From the NCBI GenBank assembly GCA_019055375.1, contig JAHQIW010005990.1, positions 336,446 through 400,445 on the forward strand: a DNA stretch of 64,000 nucleotides. Direction: 5' to 3'. Origin of the DNA: Parelaphostrongylus tenuis. Its lineage: Eukaryota; Nematoda; Chromadorea; Rhabditida; Metastrongylidae. The translations under genes were made by a program, and so were the position numbers. This document shows, piece after piece, positions 31,657 to 43,600 of the stretch. Position 1 is the stretch's first letter. The number at the start of each line of letters is the position of its first letter. Below the pieces are notes generated by a model. That model did not search any database, was not told the origin of the DNA, and saw nothing but the letters and a program-made list of their open reading frames with translations.

Positions 31657-34600
31657 CTGAAAAATATCAATCAATCATCACAAAGAAATGTCCCGAAATT
31701 CTTGTTGGTTTTCTATCACACGCTGCGCATTTTTATATCACTCAATTCTCTGAGAGCTCAAGTTTTATCCGTAAATCGATAGCAGGGAACATAGTGGAGA
31801 TGGACGTCGTATGAGACAAACGCTAAAATTTCTAATTCAACCCTACTCAAGACTAACAGAGCCAGTCATTCCTCTTAGGCTCTCAAGGTTAAGACACTTT
31901 TTTCTGCTAAGAGCTCTCTCCAAATTCGGCAACTGTTTTGTGGTGAGGATCTGAAAATCCTCACGAGGTGCCGTTGAATTTTAGGCATTCAGCAACAGGT
32001 CGATTCATTTTGCATACAACGCTATCCATGAACATGTCGTAATTGCCATTTTGGAGTTGAGCTTACTGTCTGAACCTTAAAGACGGCAGGCACGTTAGAA
32101 CGATAGGACTAAAGGTAGTGGACTAGGTGGCATATGTGACGTCTGCTAAAACTACCAGATAAATAGTTCATGTTTGAAAGAAAGCGCGTTGTACAGCTGA
32201 AAGAACAACTCACAGAAACAAGCTCAATGCCGTCTAATATAAAGATGCTTTGTCAGCAGATTTGTTAATTTCGATTTGAAAAGTGGAGCAACTAGCCAGC
32301 TAGTTTGGCTATGTTGTTCACTCACTAGGCGGATCGAACTTATGGTTTCAATATTATTGTAATGTCAATTGCTAAACACAAAGACATCCGTGGAAAAGGA
32401 CTAATGTTATGCAAGTCATGCTTCATGAAATTGTCCATAGTGAATGTAATGAAGTGGTTAGACGTGAAACACAATCACACGTGCTCATCGTTTCGATCGA
32501 ACGCCCCGTGAAAGCCTAGTTCTCCAGCCATGAGGAGCTAGGAAAGTTACACCATTTTAGGCAAGCGAAAATATTGAACTGAGACATTTATAGCTTAGCA
32601 TAATTTTTTTGCATAGCTTAATATTTATTCAGCCGCCTAAATGATACTACGAATCAAATCGAATGCATGATAAGTCGATGAGAAAATGACCAGCGGCAAA
32701 TGCAAACATCCTGTCATCGCTTAAGAAACTAGCCACTTAAAACTCAGGATGCTAAAAGGTTGGTCAAAATTAATGGCGGTTTACGCAATCATGGAATTTG
32801 CCGTTTGATATTGGAGTGAATTCTTGGACCGATCACGATATATATCATTCTATGCACATTTTTACCTTATGTTTTACTGCTATTCATATCTTATTTACTG
32901 CTTATTTTATGTTTTTTGAGACAATGAAAAAACGTTGGCTGGTGCAAAGTAATGGCGGTTTCAACGTCGGTTCAAATGAATTTCAAAGCAGCAGAGACAG
33001 CCCACAACATCATCATAGCATGTGGTCCAGAATCTACAATGAAGGCACAGTGCAGCGGTGGTTCAGGAAGTTTTGTAAAGGGAGGCGAGAGCCTCGAAAA
33101 TGAGAAAATTAGAGGCCTTCTATGGAGAGTTGACAACGAGCAAATAAAAGCAATCCTTGAAGTTGTTCCTTTTGAAATTACACAAAGTACCTCTTCATTC
33201 GACCGCTTATTTATAGATTCGCTCAACATGTACAATGTGATTAGATTGTAACATGTTTTGAGCCGTCAGGTCTAGTGCTATACAGGCTCCTATTTCGTCC
33301 TAACGGGACTCATCAATAACACCTTCCCTCGGTTCAGCGGCTTTATAAGTCGGCGTAAGTTCCTTTATAGAGAATTATTCAGTCTCAGAGGATCGGCAGA
33401 ACCGAGGGGGGTTCTACTGATGAGTCCAGGTAGGACGAAGCAGGCGCCTGTGTAACACCAGACCTAATGATCAAAACATGTTATGTCCTTATCGGACTAC
33501 AAAAGATGTTATAGAAAGACCCAACGTCGGCTATTCCACGGTCATTCACTGTTTTAAGCAAATTGGGAAGGTGTAAAAGACTGCTGCAAAAGTACTGACG
33601 GTTGAATTACAGCCAGCTAAGCCACACGTGGGACAACGAGCGCTTCAAAAGTTGAGCGGATCAGGCTACGAAGTTTTGCCTCATCTTTCACGTTCTCTGG
33701 ATCTCACGCCCTCCGACTAAGCACTTCTTCAAGCATCTCGACAACTTGCACGGAGAAAACTTCCGCAATCAAATTGATGCAGAAAATAGTTTTCAAGTTC
33801 TTGTCGAAATTCGCTGCGCCGATTTTTATGCTGCAAGAATGAGCAAGCTTATTTCTTGTTTGCGAGAATGGTTTGATTTCAACGGTTCTTATTTCGATTA
33901 GTAAAAATGTGTTTGAGCATGGTTATAATTATTTGAAAAATCACGGCTTGCAACCGCCATTACTTTTCCACCAACATAATATAAATGAATGAATGAACAT
34001 CATAATGTAAGGATCTTTATTAAAAATAACACCTGCGAGGTGTCTTCGCAGGAATTTTAATCTTGTTGTAACCGAGTCTTAAAACTGATGCCCTACTTCA
34101 CTTTAGAAATTATAAGCTTAATTCAGTATGAGTAGTATCTTACCTTCAACGAGTTCCAAATACAAAGTCCACTATTAGTGAGGGTGCGAAAGAATGGACA
34201 TCTGAAATCCGGGCACAAAAGCGGTGACGCCAAAGGACGATAATCACGTATCCTGAAATTCATTGTGAATAAAGTCGAAATCAACATAAACTCTGCATTA
34301 GGTGAAATTGAATAAGAGTGCGTTCTGGCACAGTGGCTACAGATGTTCTGCGACACACATGACCGATCAAAGTTTGATGGTTCGGTCTCGAGCTTAGGGT
34401 TCTCCACGCCTTCCATCTTTCCGGAGTGACTGAATTAGTACCAGACCTGCCTGTGAGGATAGCATTGATAAGAATCACTGCACTACCGCAAGCCATTGTA
34501 AAGGCCAGATATGCATTCAATCGCCTCAAACGAAGCTAAAAATTGAAGACATATGCATGGGCATCTCTGGGTGATTGATCAATGCCGAGAGCTTTATCCT

Positions 34601-37600
34601 TTGTATCCTTGTGAGGTTGAAAAACAGTAATTTTGGAAAGTGTAGAAAGCAGTTGAGGAAGGTAAATCTGATTATCTATCTGATTTCGTGATGGATGGAA
34701 AGCTCTCAAATGACGGCGATGTTCTGTCATATCATCACTTTGCCTTTTAATATTCCTTGGAAAAATGACTGTTCGACCTGTTTTGACCCTACAAACGACA
34801 GTTGATTAATTCGCTGCATATCTTTTCGTGAAATATTTGAGCTTGAGAAAAATAACGCTATTTTAACCTGACCTGTCGCTGCTTTTTGTGAAGAAAGAAT
34901 TCCAGATCGCTCTGTGTAATAACGACAATCCTCTTTCAGAAAAATGAGCACAGTCATAACCGAGGACACTCATATCCATCATGTATGTTGTGTGAACTAT
35001 TTCTGATTCCCTGCCTTGCCATATTCTTCCGATCATTTTCCTGAAGCTTTAGATATATATTGAAAAAATTGTTCATTAAAAACTCTAATTTAATCATTGA
35101 AAGCATTTTGAAACACTTTGATCCGTGCTACAAAAATTTTCGTGGGAAAAATATTCCAGAAAGAAGCAGCGCTTTTGTTCGGATAAAGTAATCTGAATTC
35201 TATTCACACATGGTGTACTGTGAAAACGACATAACCGATCATTTAGCAAAAGCATAATTGGAAATTTTGAGTGAAACTTCGAAAGTTTGTTGGAGTAGAT
35301 CCTTGCAGTCCATGATCGATCACTGATAAACACAGTGAAGCAAGCAAGTAATTAAGAGTGATGCTTGAGGTGAGGCTATTGGAATCTTTATCTTAACTGT
35401 GAAAGTTCTGTAACGCACAGTGCTATTCAAGCTCTGTTCTTCGCGTCAAGTCGTTTGGGACGGCGTGTATCTGTGTTGGTAAACGACTGTCATGGGCTTT
35501 TCCAGTGGACAAAAATTCTCCCTCAAAGATTCAGTAATCATTCAAAAGGTGGAGTTCCAGCGACTACAGTAATACGCTATATTTCTGAAAACCTTTTTCT
35601 GTGTTGTAGCAGCAGAAATAAAATTATGTTTCACATTCGATTTGATTTGTTCGCTCGGTTGAAGCCTGTGGAAGGCTTTTCACTAGAGTTTTGTCAGTCA
35701 TTCAATAGCTCAATTTTTGACAGTTATGGTGCTAAAATGGTTTTGTATGGGTTATTAGTGAACGTTTATAACCACCTATACGTGGTCTTAAGAAGCTGGA
35801 ACTTGAGGGTTGCAAAGAGAGTCGCCTTGAAAGCAAATAAATCTAAAAAAATACGCAGATTATGCAATTAAGAAGGAGTGTGCAGTGAGAAAGTTATAAC
35901 TACGAATAACGTTCATGACGGAGTATGAGTGGATGCAAAAAAGAAAAAATTTGTAGAAACGTAAACGGAAAAATTTTCTATTATTCCATGTGGGTATTCA
36001 ACTCCTGAAGTACACTAGTAGTTCAAAATTGCTGAGAGATATCAAAAACCGTAATCCATGGAGTGCATTATCATTTTACACTATAGATTCATGTACCTTT
36101 TTCAAATTTCCAACCGCTGCAATAACTTCTGAGTACTCTGTATAGTGGTATATATCAACACTTGAAGATATATCGTAATTTATTTTGTACAACTCACTGC
36201 AATTTGCTGAATGCCGGAAAGGCTATGATTGTGGAGTAAGCTAGCGTTTTTTTTTTCACATATAATGGTTATATATGCTAGAAAAGCGTATGAGCGTATA
36301 AAGTGAGTTGCGATTAATAGAAAAAACTTAAGAAATGCTTCTATAAGGAGAAAAAGAAAACCCCATTCATCCAACTAAAATGGCGCGCCGCTTTGAGATT
36401 CGTGCTGCGCGCGTCATTTCTATTGCCGTGCCGAACGAGTTAGCAGTAAAACATTTATGAATACGGTTCGCACTCCTGGCGACGTTTCAGCAAAGTTAGT
36501 TCAATAAATATTACATTTAGAGAATGTGATGCTGCAATCTTTTCATGTTTGAAGTCTGAAATGAATAACGGTTCTTCTTACGCTCATCACTGCCAAAAAA
36601 CGATTCAGTTAAAAGGGTTATCAGAATTTCCTAACGGCCATAGATGAATTAAAGAGTTTGTTGATCCAACTGGGAAAAATCAGATGCTCAAGATTGAGAT
36701 GCCAAAAGTGGCTCTGTCATGCTAAGGAATTTTTGAATAAAGAAAAGAAGATTTAGAAAATGATTATTAAATACACTGAGAAGGCAAAAATATCTAGTGG
36801 TTAACCGAAGTAAGACTCAACTAATAAAGCGAATTATTGACTGATTATCAAGAAGAAAGCGCACAATGAAATTTTAAAAATAAATCTACAGACTTGGATC
36901 TAGCAGTAAAACACTAACTCATCCAAAACGTTGGAAAGTGATGACTCCCGTAGCAACGGGAACACTTCCACTGTAAAATTTGGCTGGCGGAAATTTTTCT
37001 GCACAATCATTTCCATCTGTAAAAATTCCTTTCAGCATGAGTGATTTGAAGAATGAAATATAGAAAGCAATGACGAAAGAAAAACCTGATCCCATACGGA
37101 AATAGAGTTGTAGCGACTGTGCGACTTCCACTTGTTAAGTATTCGTTGACATGCCTAGTAATCAAAGTATTAACTTCCAAACATTTGAAAAAATTAATGA
37201 AAAACAAAAAAGCTCATAGGACTCCAATCCGCTTATCATTATCCGTTACCAGCATGCTGGTAGCCGCATGCGCAATCTTCTTATGCAGTTCAAATAAGAT
37301 AATATTAGGTGCACATATATGACTCCGTCGTTTCTTTCTGTAATAATATTAAAAGTGAAACACGCATTTTTTGTTCAAAAGTGAGCTAAAAATGCTATTT
37401 ATTCATATGTTTTCTTAATGAGATTGGGAGAAAATTCTATCTTTTGGATGGGAATGTCGTTTTTTTCGCGAGAATTGTGGGCGATTTTTATATTGTTTGA
37501 AATGTCTACTTCTTGCACATCTATTGATATTAAGTTGTCTATAACTGCGAAGTTTACGACAAGTTAGCTGAGAAGTAGCCAGATCTTATTCATGGAAAGC

Positions 37601-40600
37601 GCGCTTTGTTCCAGCAAGGCGACGCAAAACCACACAGAGCCAAAAGGACCAAGGCAAAGTTTGAAGAATTGGGCGGAGTTGAGATTCTAGCGCATCCGCC
37701 CTATGGTCCGGACATTGATACATCTTTTACGGCTTAATTCGATCAATGCAAACCTTTTTGGAAAGTCGCCGATTTGAATCTTTCGATAAAGTTGAGGAAG
37801 CATGTCAGAGTTCCTTAATTCGAAGCCGAGGAGTGGTGTTTCGATCAGATCTGTAACCTGGACCCATGGCAAAAAGTGGTGGTTAATGGTGGCCTGTATT
37901 TTAAAGAATAGTTGTTGTTATTTGTTGTCTGAATATATGCACAAATTTCAAATGTTTATCAAACGATGGAAACTCTCCAATTTATTATATACAGAATATT
38001 ATATATGATGCCAGATAATCACTTATTGAGCCACGCATGTGCTCTGTTATATAGGGCAGGCTAATAGAGCCCGATACACGTGTTTCGACCTTGACAGTTT
38101 CATGAGTCAAAAAATTATATATGAGGGTTTCCATAGAATTTTAAGCATGACGACTTTAGTACGTGAAAAGCGCTATTTGCGGAAAGTTTATTATGCAGAG
38201 CTATTAGCAAAAGTAAATTGAACTCTTTGATTTTTGCATCATTCAATTGCGCACTTTTCTGCGAACGTTTTGGTATACACCTTGCCTATATTTGCTTCAA
38301 GATGAAGCTGTCGCGGGAACAAATTTGCTTGCTATTCATGCACAAATGGCGCGTTGGGAACAATTCCAGTGAAGCGGCGCACAAGACTATTGGAGCTTGA
38401 AGCAATTTCCAGTCTAAAGCAAGTAGAGGCAAGTTGTTGAATAAAATCTTTGCAAAAAATTCGCAATTGAACGATACCGAGGTCATGAAATTTCACTGCA
38501 AAAATCATATAAAAAGATCGAAACGGCACGAACGTGCAACTTCGCTGCATGATAACGCTCGACTTGGTGTTACAAAAACGATTGAAAACGTCTTAGAATA
38601 GCCGAGCTGAGAGATTTTAGGAGGCTTTACCTTAACACGCTCTACTCTCCCAACGTTGTACCGTCAGATTACCATTTGAGTTTGCCACTTTAGATTACAG
38701 AGCAGTGAATTGAAAAAATGGCATTTTTCGGTCACAAAAGTCGTTATCTTCATAGTTCATAGAAACCATCATATAAGATATTTTGTATACAGAAACATAC
38801 ATAAACTTCGGTTTCCACCCACTTTGGAAAAAGGAATTCGCATATCTTTGTTTATAATATTATCACAACGAAAAAAAAAACGGCGGACTCATATGTTTAT
38901 ACTTAATAGTAACAAATGAATCTGGAGTAGGTGTTAGGTGTTCAGTAAAAGAATGATGGCAGCTAGTTCAGTGTCTTCTATCCCGTCATTCCTTATTTGG
39001 CAAACCAAGCCCACATTGCTTAGCGACTGGAGCACATTGGCACCAAACTTGTTTGAGAGGATAAACACACCAGTTTGACACATGTTCAATGACTCTACAG
39101 TTTTGCTGCGCTTCGACCAAGCAAGGAATGCTGAGGAGCAAGGTGGTGTAACAGAAGGGATGAAGTGTTTTGGTAGTGATTAGAGTTGGATGATGATTTA
39201 CAAGCCCACAACCATCAATTGTAAAGAACAAAACCTTGTGCTTTATCAATCCGTTAAGACTACGGCATGCATTCGATCTTATATATAACATCACAGAGGT
39301 TAATGGGCGAATATTTGACTTATCACAGTGAGCTGCCGTGGCTTGCCAAGCTATCAACTGAGCGTTTAATACCTTTCCTTCGAGTGCTTTATTAAGACCA
39401 CGCTCAAATTTCAATAGATCCTTTCATTATTATTTGAGCCAACATGTCATGTGGTCTGGTAAGGGCTCTTGTACAGCCCGAGACACGTGTTTCGTCCTTA
39501 CATTCTCATCAGCCGGGCAGAACGAGCGTTTAATCTCTTGCAGGAATATTTGGTGCAAATTTGCTTGCAACGAAGAGATGGAGAGCTTAGCATGGTTGGT
39601 TGGCAAAGTCAAACCAACGATCTCGTGGGTAAAGTGGTGTGCAAAGATACTTGCGTCAGGTGGGATTCGAACCTACACTTCACCCTATCTGGGGGAGCGT
39701 GCTGAACCGTTGCACTAACGACGCCCGTTTTGACAACACCCTTTCCACGCTACAATCGTGTTATCTCTCAACAGCCAACCGTCCACGGTTTGGCGTGGGT
39801 AGTCACTATCGGCACTGAAGCCACTTATGCTGACAATTTCTGGGCATTGATAATCAAACAAAATTCATTTTATTTGACCGCCTCTTGCGGTGGTATGACG
39901 GTACATGATACCCAGTGATGTAGAGTAGTGCGTAAAAGCATTTGCATGTGTGGTAGTCAAGACGTGTTGTGTGTCAGAACGGGCGTCGGTAGAGCAACGC
40001 TCCAGCACGCGCACCCGGATAGGGTGAAATGTGAGTTCGAATGCCAACTGAAGCAAATGTCTTTTGAGCAGTGAGCAAATCAGGGCCTCAAGACAGGATA
40101 TTCAGGACGAAGGGGATGAAACGCGCTTTCAATTCCCCTTGAGAGCGTGTTTTTGCTCACCACTCAATTCTCGTAGGTGTATATGAAACATGACAGCACT
40201 GCGAAAATGCAGAAAAACACTAGAAATTTCGAGCAAATATTTTTACACACCACTCTACATCATTTGGAGTATTGTACCATCATACCACCTCAACAGGCGG
40301 TCAAATAAATTGAATTCTGATTGATTTTGGTGAATTTCCAACCTTATGTGAATTGCTGGCATCCGACCATATACCACTACCCGATGTTCTAATAACAACA
40401 ATAAATGTTTTCGTTGGGAGAAGTCGGTGAAGTTCTTCAATAGCACCAAGCACTTCAACAGCTGTTTGCCGTGATTCTGATGCTTGACCGTCCTGAAAAA
40501 CTTTTGATATAAAAAATGATCGTGTTACGCTTTTTAAGAGCGAAATTTATTCTGCAGGTCTATCAAATGTTCTGATGCAATGTCATCGACTAGAGTAAAA

Positions 40601-43600
40601 AAAAAGGTCTAGCGAAAAAAAAGCTGCGTGAAGATGTCCATAGGACATGATTGTTAGAATTCATTTTCAGTGTGAAGTCAAACAATAGACATTCGTTAGA
40701 GACAAAGTTCTATTTAACCAAGCAATGATTAAGGTAATACCTGAATGGTCGCTGCGATCACAATTAGCTTCCAAATGTCTTCATATCCTTCTGTCTGTTG
40801 CATTGCAGACGCAACCGCTCTGAAAACTTTTTTTTTTTTTTTGAAAGAAAATAACGTATTTGCAAAAAAAAACCTCTCAAGTGCGCACGAATGAGAACAG
40901 ATCCTTTTATTTTCGGTCTTTTAACGAGTTTTTTTTTCTGCTGGAGGCGGTGTAGGGCAATAGACTAAGTAATCTACAATACAGATGTGATCGTTGGTTC
41001 AATTTTGCCTCCTGGGCCTACAAAACTTGCATTTCTCCGAGCCAGTAAATTAGTGCCAGTCTTGTTGTGGGGGGACAGCAGCTCAAATGCATGACGCATT
41101 CCTGAGGAGTCGATAAGCGTCGAAAGCTCTATTCTTCGGCCATTCGTGTCTAATTTTCAATACTTATATTTTGGGTAGGTATTCCAATGTATGATGTAAC
41201 TATGTAGTAGCCTAGTATCAAATTTTTGGTTTGATCATCTCCATTTGAGAAACAATAAAATAGTTGGAAAATTATGAGTAAATGAAAATATTTTAGCTTC
41301 ACAAAATCTCATGCCTTAAAATAATTCATTGATGCAGCACTATATTTTCCAAAGAAAACCACAAGTTTCGAAAGGTAAGTCATTCTTACTTACTACTACT
41401 ATACATTTACTAAAAATACTAGCTTATTAGTCGAAAAAAGGTTTGAACTGGAAAAATATCAACTAAAGTTTAGGATCAACATACAATGCTCGCAAAATTT
41501 TATGAGGAATAAAAATAAGACAAAAAAACAAGTCTTCTCATAAATTTTTCTCATCTGTATGTTATCGCAGCGTCGTATCAACCACAAACGCTCTTCCATT
41601 CTGAACAAGAGGGAAAATACAAAGAAAAGAAAATTAGACCGCAAAGATATTTGAAAAGTTCTTCTGGACTTGAGCAAAGTGGGCAAATGGAAACAATACC
41701 GCACTCGAAAAATTGGATGTAATTACTGCCAGCCCATTGAACACTTAAGGGTTTGAGTAAGAAAAATGCGACAGCTTGCAGTAATGTTAGTGAGTTTTAT
41801 TTTGAAAACTACTAAGCTAAGAACACAGAGTTTACGAGATTAGTCAGTCTACATCAGTTCTTCCTGCAAAGTTATCACAGAAGAGGGATAAAAAAGTTGT
41901 AGCAAAGACAAATAGTTATGAGTATGCTCAGAAGTGCTGTAAGGAGTCTTGATAGTCAAAAAGCAGAAATATGGCTCTTCCGATGACTAAACGGAACCAT
42001 CACAAAATCTGAGAAATCATGATTACGGCCATCTACATCTTCTTCTACGGTTTCACTAATCACTGCTGTGCTTTTCGGGAATTCAAACAAACACGATGAA
42101 GTGGACCAGGAAGGCATGATTTATGTGGGTTCAACACGGGTCTAAACTCAAAGCTTTCAAGGTTGATCAATTCCTGAAAGCTGTGCTACGCGCTCGCCCC
42201 ATCAAATATCGCAAAGTGATGAAGGACATACCTGGTCTGTGCAATCACTTGCAATAAAATACCTACGTAGTAAACTGAGCACTGCTAACCACCATGACAA
42301 GAAATGGAAGGCTTGGTGAGCCTGAGCTGCGGGATTGAACCAGCGAGCGAGAATCTATTGCGTACTGAAGGACACTTCTAATTACTGCATTACTCAGATC
42401 ACATGAAATTCAAATTAACATCAATCAAGAGACAAGAGAGATTGGCAATCGGGTTGAGCGGGGTGTCAAGCAAATTGCAGTAAGACCATTATGATGGTAA
42501 CATTAGTGTTCAAGTGGCTCTGGTACTTCTTATGAAGAGTTGCCTCTCAAAACAGTTTGTCGGTTGATTTCTTGCGGATGACTGACTCATTGCTTGCACG
42601 CCATATTTCCTTTTTCAGTCTTGGATTCATTAAAACGATCAGAAGCTGCAGATCTACCAACTGTTCCTTCAACCCAGGCTTCGTCAACCCCTGAGGGACC
42701 GCCATAGAAATCAATGCGCGCACAGCAAAATGCGCGATTTTCGTTGTTTGATTAAGGTTCTTTTCTCCGATTTGCAACATTTTTTGGAGTTCTTGTATTA
42801 TTTCGATAGAATACGATTATCTCTACTCGTTCTGATGTTTTGGTTCATATATGAGTGCCGTGTGTAGAGAAAAACGCTAATACACTACGAAATCACACTT
42901 AATTCGACAATCAGTAAGTTGTATTGAATTGTACAAGCGATATCGCAATAAAACCTTTAGTTTCGATCCTCCCTAGTTTTACACAAAACCCAGGAATTCT
43001 CATAGTAATTGAAAATTAGGAAACATTAATAATCTACCTACTGCATGCAATACCAATTTATCGTTAACTTTCACTAGAGCTAAGTCTATACCAGTCATTC
43101 GTTTACTTCTTTCAGAGTTAACCCATGCGAGAAAATATTGAAAACTTATGGATAGTGGAAGAATTTCGAGCTTGGAGAGACCATCGTGCTCAAGTGTAAA
43201 GCTTGGAACAGTGGCATTATACAAACTATTGGTCCGAAATATGTGTCTTCAAAAAATTATTCTCCGTGCTTTTTCTCCATCCGCACTCATGTCCGAAGAA
43301 GCGCATTTTTAGTTCCTCTTTGACCTTTCAGTAATTACTCGACAGCCTGAATTTTGAGAATTTGAAAAGTGTACTTCATTTCCCAAATGTTTTCATATCT
43401 TGCAGTAAAAGAAGAAATAACTTCACACTCAAGCATCTTTCGTTGAACATAGCCTCTCATTCGCACTTTCACTAGCTATTCAATAACACCGATTTCAACG
43501 ATTTCAATGATAAGGCTAAAAAGGAATAAAGCTCTCAGCGTTGATCAATCTCTGAGGAATGTGCCATACATTCGTCTTCAACTTTCAACTTCGTTCGAGG

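Noticed and set aside
34727..34969. 80-codon minus frame with K-E-D-C-R-Y-Y
   Set aside because: Looked like a degenerate D-x-x-H block, but the adjacent frame reads D-C-A-H-F-S-E-R-G and joins the neighbouring exons in phase.
36919..37131. 70-codon minus frame ending in Q-R-F-G, first considered as the phospholipase-B exon
   Set aside because: It ends in a stop directly before the donor. The frame starting at 37016 after TTTTTACAG fits the family and both splice phases.
38986..39414. 142-codon minus-strand open frame
   Set aside because: No family match; it overlaps the better-supported nuclear-receptor-like frame and repeat sequence.
42547..42780. Extra phospholipase-B exon
   Set aside because: The sequence does not match the family and its phase does not fit; exons 3 and 4 join directly across this intron.
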